NCBI GenBank assembly: GCA_002390305.1
Contig: DGPE01000092.1
Span: 1 to 10,279, forward strand
DNA: 10,279 bases
Reading direction: 5' to 3'
DNA from: Micrococcales bacterium UBA4448
GTDB taxonomy: Bacteria > Actinomycetota > Actinomycetes > Actinomycetales > Microbacteriaceae
Translations under genes and position numbers: made by a program
Part shown: positions 1-5,988 of the stretch, piece after piece
Layout of the letters: each line of letters opens with the position of its first letter
Numbering within the stretch: the first letter of the stretch is position 1
The notes under the pieces: model-generated
What the model was told of the DNA's origin: nothing
Seen by the model: the letters and a program-made list of their open reading frames with translations, nothing else
The model's database searches: none

Positions 1-620
1 TAGCTGTCGTCAATCGTGCTAGCAACACAGACATCAACACCACCGATTGCCTCACTCATTGCAATCACCCCCTTGAAATCAATCATCGCGAGGTATGGGA
101 TTGAAAGTCCTGTTAGCCGCTGAACTGCAAGCAGCGTGCAGGCAGGGCCACCCTTATTCATCGTGGAATTAATCTGAGCCAGGTCTCTGGCCGGGAAGTT
201 CCTACCGCCTGCCGGGTCTGGACAGGATGGGACTTCCACCATTAGATCCCTCGGGATGCTCATGGCAACCGCGTTCTTACGGTTTTCAGAAACGTGAACC
301 AGAATTATTACGTCTGCGAGAGCAGCACCAACCGGACCATAAGCGGTTGTGCCCTGACCCTCCCTGGTGTCTGACCCAATGATCAACATGCTGATTGGGC
401 CCATAATGCTCGCCGCATCGGGAATGTCAAAGCTGGAACCATCGGTCGCATAGACCTCGACGCCGGAGGCGCTTAGCTGACTGGTGACATAGAAATAGCC
501 GCCCGCACCGGCCGCAACTGTTCCAACAACTGCCACCAGAATTGCGGCTATAAGGATCTTCAGCCAGCTGCGTCGCCTGGGCCTGGGGGCCTCTAGGAAC
601 TCATATTCTGAATCAGTCAC
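1..620 (-). CDS. LytR-CpsA-Psr (LCP) family protein, 5' part (partial)
   Basis: Only the first 206 codons are present and the frame stays open to the left edge. LCP proteins are membrane-anchored enzymes that transfer undecaprenyl-linked glycopolymers (in Actinobacteria, arabinogalactan or teichoic-acid-like polymers) onto peptidoglycan. Seen here: a basic N-terminus (PRPRRRSW), one membrane helix at about residues 20-45, then an external domain with LCP-like signatures: MLIIGSDTR (78-86), ADVIILVHV (102-110), SIPRD (121-125), QINSTMNKGGP (149-159) and IDFKGV...AIGGVDV (180-197). Two cysteines (133, 161) could form the disulphide often seen in actinobacterial members. The GTG start at 620 has a GGAAAAG Shine-Dalgarno-like sequence about 7 bases upstream. 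An in-frame TTG five codons earlier is possible but less well placed. The start is almost back-to-back with the GH1 gene, so the promoter must lie within that gene's 5' end. The family call is firm; the substrate is not known. Confidence 0.88.
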   Translation of the reverse strand, partial: MTDSEYEFLEAPRPRRRSWLKILIAAILVAVVGTVAAGAGGYFYVTSQLSASGVEVYATDGSSFDIPDAASIMGPISMLIIGSDTREGQGTTAYGPVGAALADVIILVHVSENRKNAVAMSIPRDLMVEVPSCPDPAGGRNFPARDLAQINSTMNKGGPACTLLAVQRLTGLSIPYLAMIDFKGVIAMSEAIGGVDVCVASTIDDS

Positions 621-649
621 GGATGTCTTTTCCAACTAGTCTTAACTAC

Positions 650-2029
650 ATGTCTGAGGATACCCGTGCAGTTGAATTATCGAAACGTATTCCTAGGGAA
701 TTCACACTTGGAGTTGCCACCGCATCTTGGCAAATAGAGGGTGACAGTCAGGGCAGAGGGCGGTCAATCTGGGATGATTTTGCCGATATCCCTGGCAACA
801 TCAAAGATGGAACCAAGGCGGATCCTGCCTGTGACCATGTAAATCGACTTGATCAAGACCTAGATATTTTGGCGAACCTCGGTGTCGATGCCTACCGGTT
901 CAGTGTTTCTTGGCCAAGGGTAATCCCAGGTCATAAAAAACCAAGCGCAAGCGGTATCGATTTTTACAGCAGGCTGATCGACGGGCTATTGGAGCGAAAC
1001 ATCAAGCCGGCGCTAACGATGTATCACTGGGATCTACCAAGTGAACTTGAGGAAAAAGGTGGCTGGCTGAATAGGGACATTCACAACTACTTCGCAGAAT
1101 ACGCCGACACTCTTGCCACCCACTTTGGTGACCGAGTTGCGATGTGGGCAACGCTCAACGAGCCCTGGGTCAGTGCCTTCCTAGGCTACGCAACCAAGAT
1201 GCATGCACCGGGTATAGGTAATCCTGCAGCTGGACTGGAAGCCGGCTACCGGCTGATGACTGCACACGGTGCTGCCATGAGCGTGCTCAGGGAACACAAG
1301 GTGAGCCAGCCTGGAACGGTTTTGAACCTGACTCAGGTGATCGCAGAGGATGCGGCTGCAGCTGATGCAGCCGAGCACCTAGACAGCCTGCAGAACAAGT
1401 TTTGGCTTGATCTACTGGCAGGCAGAGGCATAGACAGTTCCCTAGTTGAGCGAACTGCAGAACTAACAGACTGGTCCTTTGTCGATGAGTCCCGGCTTGC
1501 GAGCATCTCTCAGCCCATCGATTGGCTTGGCATCAACTACTACACGCCAATCAGGGTTGCAGGAACCGGCGCGGGCACCTCAACCGAGGTTCAAGGCCAG
1601 GACTTTGCCCTTTACCCGGGTACTCCTGCTGGGGCCACAATGGCATCAAGAGAGCCAAGAACTGAGATGGGTTGGGAGATTTTTGCCCCATCTATTACAG
1701 AAACCCTGAAGCAGACAGCCGAGAGACTGCCCGGCGTGCCGCTATACATTACTGAGAACGGTGGCGCATTCGATGACAAGTTGGTTGACGGTGAGATTCA
1801 CGATGCCGACCGTGTTGATTACTACCTGAATCACATCTCGGCCGCCCTGGATGCCAAAGACCAGGGCGTTGACCTCAGGGGTTACTTCGCCTGGTCAATG
1901 ATGGACAACATCGAATGGGCAGAGGGGCTTGAAAAGCGATTTGGTATTTACTACGTCGACCCAATAAACCAAGAGCGCCTGCCAAAAGACAGCGCGAAGC
2001 TAATTCAGTTTCTAGCTACTAACCGCTAG
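650..2029 (+). CDS. Glycoside hydrolase family 1 beta-glucosidase-type enzyme
   Basis: Cytoplasmic retaining glycosidase that cleaves a terminal beta-linked glucose (or galactose or 6-P sugar) from small oligosaccharides. With the start at 650 the protein has 459 residues, normal for GH1. Landmarks: TASWQIEG near the N-terminus, YHWD (His126), acid/base Glu171 in TLNEPW, nucleophile Glu369 in YITENG, and the sugar-binding loop MDNIEWAEGLEKRFG near residues 418-432. There is no signal peptide, so the substrate must be imported, which fits the convergent sugar transporter. No 6-phosphate-binding motif was recognised, so an unphosphorylated substrate is favoured. The start is uncertain: ATG 623 adds nine residues, but neither ATG has a Shine-Dalgarno sequence. 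ATG 650 is preceded at leaderless spacing by a weak -10-like TAGTCT (637-642). The stop codon overlaps the stop of the converging permease gene. Family and catalytic residues are firm; the exact sugar is inferred. Confidence 0.93.
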   Translation: MSEDTRAVELSKRIPREFTLGVATASWQIEGDSQGRGRSIWDDFADIPGNIKDGTKADPACDHVNRLDQDLDILANLGVDAYRFSVSWPRVIPGHKKPSASGIDFYSRLIDGLLERNIKPALTMYHWDLPSELEEKGGWLNRDIHNYFAEYADTLATHFGDRVAMWATLNEPWVSAFLGYATKMHAPGIGNPAAGLEAGYRLMTAHGAAMSVLREHKVSQPGTVLNLTQVIAEDAAAADAAEHLDSLQNKFWLDLLAGRGIDSSLVERTAELTDWSFVDESRLASISQPIDWLGINYYTPIRVAGTGAGTSTEVQGQDFALYPGTPAGATMASREPRTEMGWEIFAPSITETLKQTAERLPGVPLYITENGGAFDDKLVDGEIHDADRVDYYLNHISAALDAKDQGVDLRGYFAWSMMDNIEWAEGLEKRFGIYYVDPINQERLPKDSAKLIQFLATNR

Positions 2030-2949
2030 CCCTTTACTGAACCTGCTAGCAGGCCTCTTACGAAGTAGCGCTGCAGGGCGAAGAACACAATTAGCGGCAC
2101 GATCATCGACACGAACGCTCCAGCTGTTAGAACTTCCCAACCAGATCCGCGTGTTCCAACCATCTCTGCGATTCGCACGGTCATCGGTGCTACCTCTTTT
2201 GAGCCGGCACCAAAAGTGAGACCAACAAGCAGGTCATTCCACACCCACAAGAACTGGAAGATCAAGAACGACGCGATGGCTGGGACGGACAGCGGCAAAA
2301 TAATTTTGGTGAATAGCGTGAATGGACCTGCTCCATCTACTCGCGCAGCCTCAATCAGCTCTTTCGGGATCTGGCTTATGAAGTTGTGCAGCAAAAACAC
2401 AGCCAGCGGCAGAGCAAAAATCGTGTGAGCTATCCAAATTGGGATGTACGTGCCTGTGATTCCAAGGTCTGGAATGATCGTGGTGTCACCGATTACTAGG
2501 CCCTTTGCAAACAGCTGTAGCAGAGGAATTAGCGTGAGCTGAAGCGGCACAACCTGCAGCGCAAAGATGCCAAAGAAGAGAAAATCTCTTCCCTTGAAGT
2601 CAAACCAAGCAAGCGCATAGGCAGCGAACACCGCCAGCGTGATCGGGAAGATTACTGCCGGAATTGTGACTGCTAGCGAGTTGAAGAAGAACTGGAACAG
2701 CGGTGGGTTTGTCGTCGTTCCCTCAAACAGCACCTTTTGATAGTTCTCAAAAGAGATATTTGGCTGAACGAAGAAGTTCCACCAGCCCGAAGAGTTAATG
2801 TCTGTGTCTGGTCTGATCGACGAGACCAATAGCCCGAAGGTTGGCACGGTCCAGACCACCGCAATAATCCAAGCAGCAGCGGAGGCGAAGGGCGAGCTGA
2901 AAATGTCCTTGGCGCGCTTTTTTGCCCTGAGGGTTTGCACGGTAGCCAT
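2026..2949 (-). CDS. Sugar ABC transporter permease, MalG/AglG type
   Basis: Second inner-membrane subunit of a CUT1 (carbohydrate uptake 1) ABC importer; it pairs with the MalF-type permease to form the sugar channel. The 307-residue protein has about six hydrophobic segments: near 25-45, 88-113, 122-147, 168-192, 222-242 and 275-295. The ATPase-docking EAA loop lies at about 200-219 (EAARVDGAGP...ILP). It is followed by the WVWNDLLVGL stretch typical of MalG-type subunits, and the C-terminus RYFVRGLLAGSVKG is a characteristic MalG ending. ATG 2949 overlaps the upstream permease stop by one base (TAATG), implying translational coupling. It is the last gene of the operon and its TAG shares a CTAG palindrome with the stop of the GH1 gene, so no terminator fits between them. 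Alpha-glucoside specificity (AglG) is only a resemblance. Confidence 0.94.
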   Translation of the reverse strand: MATVQTLRAKKRAKDIFSSPFASAAAWIIAVVWTVPTFGLLVSSIRPDTDINSSGWWNFFVQPNISFENYQKVLFEGTTTNPPLFQFFFNSLAVTIPAVIFPITLAVFAAYALAWFDFKGRDFLFFGIFALQVVPLQLTLIPLLQLFAKGLVIGDTTIIPDLGITGTYIPIWIAHTIFALPLAVFLLHNFISQIPKELIEAARVDGAGPFTLFTKIILPLSVPAIASFLIFQFLWVWNDLLVGLTFGAGSKEVAPMTVRIAEMVGTRGSGWEVLTAGAFVSMIVPLIVFFALQRYFVRGLLAGSVKG

Positions 2950-3959
2950 TAGCGTTCCGTCCTCTCTAGGCGAAGTTGTCTAATGTTGTAGATAATTACC
3001 GGAATTATCGCAACGAACAGGATGATGGCAAGTGCCGACCCTGTTCCATAGTTCATTTGCCTAAAGGCCTGCGAATACATCTCATTGGCAATCACGTTGG
3101 TCTGAAAGTTTCCTCCGGTCATGGTTCTAACGATGTCGAAGACTTTCAAAGTCGCGATGATGATGGTTGTTAGAACAACCACCAGGGTGGCCCTAATCAT
3201 CGGCATGGTAACTCGGAAGAAGCGATTCAACGGACTCGCGCCGTCAAGCATGGCCGCTTCAACAATCTCATCTGGAACGTTCTTCATCGCGGCAGAGAGA
3301 ACAACCATCGCGAAACCGGTCTGGATCCAAACCATCACGACGATCAAAAAGAAAGTGTTCCAGGGAGCTTCAAGCATCCAGTTGTTTGGTGTGCCGCCGA
3401 ATGACTTCACGATCGTCGAGAGCAACCCGAGATCTGGCCTGTTCTCATTTGGTTCGAAGTAGTAAACAAATCGCCAAATAACGCCGGCTCCAACAAAGGA
3501 GATCGCCATCGGCATAAAGATAAGCGACTTGATCACCGTTGGCCGCTTCATGCGGTCGGTCATATAGGCAATGGCTAGGCCGATTGAGGTCGAGGCAAAC
3601 GGAACCAAGAAGACCCAGATTGCGGTGTTTCGCAAAACAATCAGGATTTCTGGGATGGTGAAGGCCCAGACATAGTTGTCAAAGCCTACGAAGTTTTCGC
3701 TTTTCGCGTCCATGAAGGACAGGATGATGGTTCTGATTGTTGGGTAAATTAGCCCAACCAACAGCAACAGCAGTGCCGGAACTAAAAAGACTAAATATTT
3801 CAGCCACTCTTGTGCTCTTACGTTAGCTCTTCCAGCGATGAGGAATAGCAGCACCAGAACTCCACCGAAAGCTAGTAGGGCAAATGCCAACAGGGTGAAG
3901 TTTTCACCGATGATTTCCCAGGGCGTTTTTCTGGCCGCTAAAAAGCTAAAGTGCATCAT
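2949..3959 (-). CDS. Sugar ABC transporter permease, MalF/AglF type
   Basis: First channel-forming permease of the CUT1 sugar importer, in the cytoplasmic membrane. From ATG 3959 the protein has 336 residues. It shows a long hydrophobic N-terminal helix (about 20-43), a second (about 55-78), then the permease core with segments near 105-132, 145-165, 203-226, 256-275 and 307-325. The EAA loop that docks the ATPase lies at about 234-253 (EAAMLDGASPLNRFF...MP). Start choice: an upstream TTG (3965) sits one base from the AGGA (3970-3967), too close for initiation, whereas ATG 3959 lies 7 bases from it. ATG 3956 is also possible. The gene is separated from the binding-protein gene by a strong hairpin and coupled to the MalG-type gene by a TAATG overlap. 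The family is certain; the transported sugar is not. Confidence 0.93.
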   Translation of the reverse strand: MMHFSFLAARKTPWEIIGENFTLLAFALLAFGGVLVLLFLIAGRANVRAQEWLKYLVFLVPALLLLLVGLIYPTIRTIILSFMDAKSENFVGFDNYVWAFTIPEILIVLRNTAIWVFLVPFASTSIGLAIAYMTDRMKRPTVIKSLIFMPMAISFVGAGVIWRFVYYFEPNENRPDLGLLSTIVKSFGGTPNNWMLEAPWNTFFLIVVMVWIQTGFAMVVLSAAMKNVPDEIVEAAMLDGASPLNRFFRVTMPMIRATLVVVLTTIIIATLKVFDIVRTMTGGNFQTNVIANEMYSQAFRQMNYGTGSALAIILFVAIIPVIIYNIRQLRLERTER

Positions 3960-3966
3960 TTTCAAA

Positions 3967-3970
3967 TCCT
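3967..3970 (-). promoter_or_regulatory. Ribosome binding site deciding the MalF-type permease start
   Basis: AGGA on the minus strand, 7 bases before ATG 3959 and only 1 base before the longer-frame TTG at 3965. This spacing is the reason for choosing ATG 3959. Confidence 0.6.
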
Positions 3971-3981
3971 AGAGGTAGAAA

Positions 3982-4015
3982 ACCCTGGCGCCTAAATCTC
4001 TCGAGGCGCCAGGGT
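3982..4015 (-). terminator. Hairpin between binding-protein and permease genes (partial terminator or mRNA-stabilising)
   Basis: A perfect 12-bp inverted repeat (3982-3993 with 4004-4015; arm ACCCTGGCGCCT) with a 10-base loop. It lies 17 bases after the binding-protein stop and 22 bases before the permease start. On the minus-strand transcript the stem is followed by TTTTCT (the first T pairs in the stem), a short U-run, so termination is probably incomplete. Hairpins at this place in sugar ABC operons are known to let the binding protein be made in excess over the permeases, either by partial termination or by blocking 3' exonuclease decay. That function is inferred here. Confidence 0.8.
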
Positions 4016-4032
4016 CGACTATCTATCTAGCC

Positions 4033-5412
4033 TTAGTAAGGCCAGCTTGCGTAGATAGCGTCTAGAACAGCCTTGTCAGACTTGTCCTCAGCCACCCATG
4101 CGGTCATCTCGGTCCAGAAGGTACCTGCACCAACAGCTGCTGGCATAACGTCAGAGCCGTCGAAACGGAACAGGGTTGCATTCTGAAGGATCTCAACAGC
4201 AACCTTGTTTACTGGGTCAGCAACGTTTGCAGTGTCTAGTCCCTTGTTAGCGGAGAACCAGCCACCAAGGGCAGCCTTGGCGTTGTTCCACTCTGGGGTG
4301 CTTAGGTAGTGCTGAACAGCAGCAGCTGCTGCTGAGTCAGTGAATCGACCAACGAACTCGCCACCACCAAGGGCTGGCTTGTTGTCAGCAGAAACGCCTG
4401 GGAAGTAGAAGGTAGTAATTCCACCCTCAACATCGGTGTCCGCAGGAGTAACGATGGTGGCGCCATAGTCGCCAACCAAGATTCCACCTAGGAATGATGC
4501 CTGGCGGTGCATTGCACATGAACCATCAACAACACCAGCTCCACCAGCTGAGAATGAGGTGGTGGCAATTGCTGGCACGTTACCTACATAGTCAGGGTTC
4601 TTGATGATCTTGCCAGCTTCGGCTATAACCTCAGCGACCTTAGGGTCGTTGAATGGCATTGAGCCGTCAACCCATGCGTCATAGGTCTCGCCATCCTGGA
4701 ATCGAAGCATAAGGTCTTCCATCCAGTCGGTAGCTGCCCAACCGGTGGCTCCACCAGACTCGATACCTACACACCAAGGCTGTACGTTGCCCTCAGCTGC
4801 GATGGTGTCAGATAGAGCTAGAAGCTCTGCCCATGTGGTTGGGATGTCCCAGCCGTTGTCAGCAAAAGTCTTTGGTGAATACCAAACGAATGACTTTACG
4901 TTCGCACCCAGAGGAGCTGCGAAGAAGGTTCCGTCAGCAGTTCCATAGGTCTTCCAGTCTGGAGTGTAGTTTGCGTCAACTGAAGCAGTTAGGTCTGCAT
5001 CTGCAGGAACCAAGCTGTCAGAGAATGAAGCCAATAGACCTGGCTGAGGGAAGATCGCTAGATCAGGAGCAGTTCCACCCTCAACGCGAACAGCAATCTG
5101 AGCTTCGAACTCCTGAGTACCGTTCCAGTTGATGGTGATGCCGGTGCAGTCTTCGAACTCAACGAATGACTCGATGAATAGTGATGCTTCTGGGTCAATG
5201 ATGGTGGTGTAGATCTCTACCTCGGCACCTTCGTTGCCCGCATAAGCTGCATAAGCTTCACAGCCCGCAGCAACGGAGTCGCCGGAGTCTGTGGTAGTTG
5301 TGCTGCCTGCAGTGGTGGTGTCTTCATCGCTCGCTGCACATCCAGCAAGAACCAATGAAGCCGCCATCGCTGTTGCGGTAACCGCAACAAAACGAGAACG
5401 TAATGTTGACAT
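4033..5412 (-). CDS. Sugar ABC transporter substrate-binding lipoprotein, AglE-like
   Basis: Extracellular, lipid-anchored receptor that captures the sugar and delivers it to the two permeases. From ATG 5412 the protein has 459 residues. Its lipoprotein signal is MSTLRSRF, a hydrophobic stretch, then LVLAGC with the lipid-attachment Cys25. A Thr/Ser/Asp/Glu-rich linker (about 26-46) follows, then a family-1 type binding fold: VEIYTT, NWNGTQEFEAQIAVRVEGGTAPDLA, PTTWAELLALSDTI, and the GIESGGATGW...DWMEDLMLR stretch that I associate with alpha-glucoside-type (AglE) receptors. A longer frame reaches 5448, but ATG 5412 is clearly right: AAAGGA sits 5 bases upstream and the signal peptide begins there. 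It is first in the operon. Upstream lie a LacI-type operator and a leader hairpin; a hairpin follows the stop. The receptor role is firm and the sugar is only suggested. Confidence 0.94.
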   Translation of the reverse strand: MSTLRSRFVAVTATAMAASLVLAGCAASDEDTTTAGSTTTTDSGDSVAAGCEAYAAYAGNEGAEVEIYTTIIDPEASLFIESFVEFEDCTGITINWNGTQEFEAQIAVRVEGGTAPDLAIFPQPGLLASFSDSLVPADADLTASVDANYTPDWKTYGTADGTFFAAPLGANVKSFVWYSPKTFADNGWDIPTTWAELLALSDTIAAEGNVQPWCVGIESGGATGWAATDWMEDLMLRFQDGETYDAWVDGSMPFNDPKVAEVIAEAGKIIKNPDYVGNVPAIATTSFSAGGAGVVDGSCAMHRQASFLGGILVGDYGATIVTPADTDVEGGITTFYFPGVSADNKPALGGGEFVGRFTDSAAAAAVQHYLSTPEWNNAKAALGGWFSANKGLDTANVADPVNKVAVEILQNATLFRFDGSDVMPAAVGAGTFWTEMTAWVAEDKSDKAVLDAIYASWPY

Positions 5413-5417
5413 TTTTG

Positions 5418-5423
5418 TCCTTT
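5418..5423 (-). promoter_or_regulatory. Strong ribosome binding site of the sugar-binding lipoprotein
   Basis: AAAGGA on the minus strand, 5 bases before ATG 5412, the best Shine-Dalgarno match in the window. It decides the start, because the longer frame from 5448 would read through it. The strength fits a receptor made in excess. Confidence 0.8.
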
Positions 5424-5442
5424 CGAATTCGATCAGGGTAAA

Positions 5443-5468
5443 CCCCAAAAACCTCCCTTTGGGGAGGG
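5443..5468 (-). promoter_or_regulatory. Leader hairpins of the binding-protein mRNA, attenuator-like
   Basis: Read on the minus strand, CCTCCC (5467-5462 side) pairs with GGGAGG (5457-5452) across a four-base loop and is followed at once by TTTTT (5451-5447), the form of a small intrinsic terminator. An overlapping alternative pairs CCCCAAA (5464-5458) with TTTGGGG (5449-5443), which would break the terminator-like stem and absorb its U-run. The two structures are mutually exclusive and lie about 30 bases before ATG 5412. The stems are seen directly; attenuation is inferred. The stem is only 6 bp, so termination may be weak. Confidence 0.5.
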
Positions 5469-5476
5469 TCTCCTAA

Positions 5477-5551
5477 AGCATAAGGACTTCTCGCTGATAA
5501 TGAAACTGCAAGCGGTTACATTCGGATAACAATAGCGAAACAGGGTGTCAG
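5477..5551 (-). promoter_or_regulatory. Candidate promoter region of the sugar ABC operon
   Basis: Two weak sigma-A-type candidates were seen on the minus strand. One has CTGACA (5551-5546), a 17-base gap and TATCCG (5528-5523); its start point would fall on the LacI-type operator, as expected for repression. The other has TTTCAT (5505-5500), a 17-base gap and TATGCT (5482-5477); its start would be near 5470, at the base of the leader hairpin. An A/T-rich tract at about 5558-5585 upstream could act as an UP element. Neither candidate is close to consensus in both boxes. Confidence 0.35.
5507..5520. promoter_or_regulatory. LacI-family operator ahead of the sugar ABC operon
   Basis: TGCAAGCGGTTACA matches all ten fixed positions of the palindrome TGnAAnCGnTTnCA that many LacI/GalR-family sugar repressors bind, including the central CG. 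It lies 94 bp upstream of ATG 5412, inside the candidate promoter region. No LacI-family gene is in the window, so the repressor must be encoded elsewhere. Site recognition is by pattern; binding is inferred. Confidence 0.65.
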
Positions 5552-5564
5552 GAAAGCATTTTCA
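5551..5564. promoter_or_regulatory. Possible second, imperfect LacI-type operator
   Basis: GGAAAGCATTTTCA fits eight of ten fixed positions of the same palindrome as the site at 5507-5520; the mismatches are the first T and the central G. The centre-to-centre distance is 44 bp, about four helical turns. The site is A/T-rich, so a chance match is possible. Confidence 0.3.
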
Positions 5565-5718
5565 TTTTTTACAATTTCTATTTCGTGTTAAGAGAAGGCC
5601 TCCAAAAAACAGGCAGCTCCTGGCCCACAACTGCGCGTTTCAATGAGTTATCACCAGATTCGGATTCTTCGCGGGAGCAACCTTTCGAGACAGGTAGTTT
5701 CGCTTCTAAGTCCTCCTT

Positions 5719-5746
5719 TCAATTACTATACGTGTATAGGAATTGA
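5719..5746. promoter_or_regulatory. Toxin-antitoxin operator palindrome
   Basis: A 28-bp inverted repeat centred on GT (5732-5733), with 12 of 13 base pairs matched; core CTATACGTGTATAG (5726-5739) flanked by CAATT and AATTG arms. The one mismatch is A5725/G5740. It ends within the antitoxin RBS, 9 bases before the start codon. RHH antitoxins normally bind such repeats together with the toxin to repress their own promoter, so this is very likely the autoregulatory site. The core also carries -10-like hexamers (TACTAT 5724-5729, TATAGG 5735-5740), but no convincing -35 was seen. Confidence 0.7.
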
Positions 5747-5754
5747 GGAGAATC

Positions 5755-5988
5755 ATGCCCAAGAAGCAGGTAAACATGCGAATAGAAGAGTCCCTCGACC
5801 AGAGACTTCTGGCACTGGCATCGCGAACAGGAAGAACGAAATCGTTCTATGTTGCCGAGGCTCTTCGAATCTTCCTCGAAGATCAGGAAGATTACTACCT
5901 GGCCAAAGATTCATTGCGGGAGTTCAATGAGTCAGGCGAGGACTCCATTGCTTTGAAAGACATTGAGTGGCCTAGCTCGACTAAATGA
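5755..5988 (+). CDS. Type II toxin-antitoxin antitoxin, ribbon-helix-helix (RelB-like)
   Basis: A 77-residue protein predicted to neutralise the toxin encoded next and to repress their shared promoter. The N-terminal half has the ribbon-helix-helix pattern: a beta strand QVNMRI (5-10), then ESLDQRLLALASRTGRTKSFYVAEALRIFLED, with the turn and second helix typical of RHH antitoxins. The acidic C-terminal half (about 45-77), ending DIEWPSSTK, is the likely toxin-binding tail. ATG 5755 is chosen over the in-frame TTG at 5743 because GAGGAG (5745-5750) stands 4 bases before the ATG and the family normally begins just before the strand. Its TGA overlaps the toxin ATG in ATGA, so the two are translationally coupled. 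The class is clear; the exact subfamily name is not certain. Confidence 0.88.
   Translation: MPKKQVNMRIEESLDQRLLALASRTGRTKSFYVAEALRIFLEDQEDYYLAKDSLREFNESGEDSIALKDIEWPSSTK

Larger units (their letters stand above)
5413..5754. other. 342-bp non-coding control region between ABC operon and toxin-antitoxin pair
   Basis: Bidirectional control region between divergent transcription units. From left to right it holds the lipoprotein RBS, competing leader hairpins, the LacI-type operator, a second weaker operator-like site, an A/T tract (about 5558-5585), an unassigned stretch (about 5586-5700), and the toxin-antitoxin operator/RBS palindrome (5711-5750). I see no gene, RNA gene or gene remnant in the unassigned stretch; short frames there have no good start or recognisable protein. 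Confidence 0.7.

Noticed and set aside
680..693. TCGAAACGTATTCC at the GH1 5' end as a LacI-type operator.
   Set aside because: Matches only seven of ten fixed positions and lies inside the coding region; too weak to claim co-regulation with the ABC operon.
3164..3181. 8-bp inverted repeat TGGTTGTT/AACAACCA with a 2-base gap in the MalF-type gene.
   Set aside because: Lies within codons for a hydrophobic VVLTT segment; the loop is too short for a stable hairpin and nothing around it suggests a site.
4317..4334. Perfect 18-bp palindrome CAGCAGCAGCTGCTGCTG in the binding-protein gene.
   Set aside because: It encodes a run of alanines (SAAAAAV) and arises from alternating Ala codons; there is no T-run or partner site.
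5523..5533. CGGATAACAAT, identical to part of the E. coli lac operator.
   Set aside because: Only one half-site is present with no dyad around it, and this is a different phylum; treated as coincidence next to the better LacI-type palindrome.
5596..5604. AGGCCTCC resembling the tRNA-Ser acceptor region, as a possible attachment-site copy.
   Set aside because: Only eight bases, itself largely palindromic, and corresponds to the tRNA 5' rather than 3' end; no longer identity around it.
5643..5930. A 95-codon open frame overlapping the antitoxin.
   Set aside because: It has no RBS and no recognisable protein; most of it is the antitoxin gene read in another frame.
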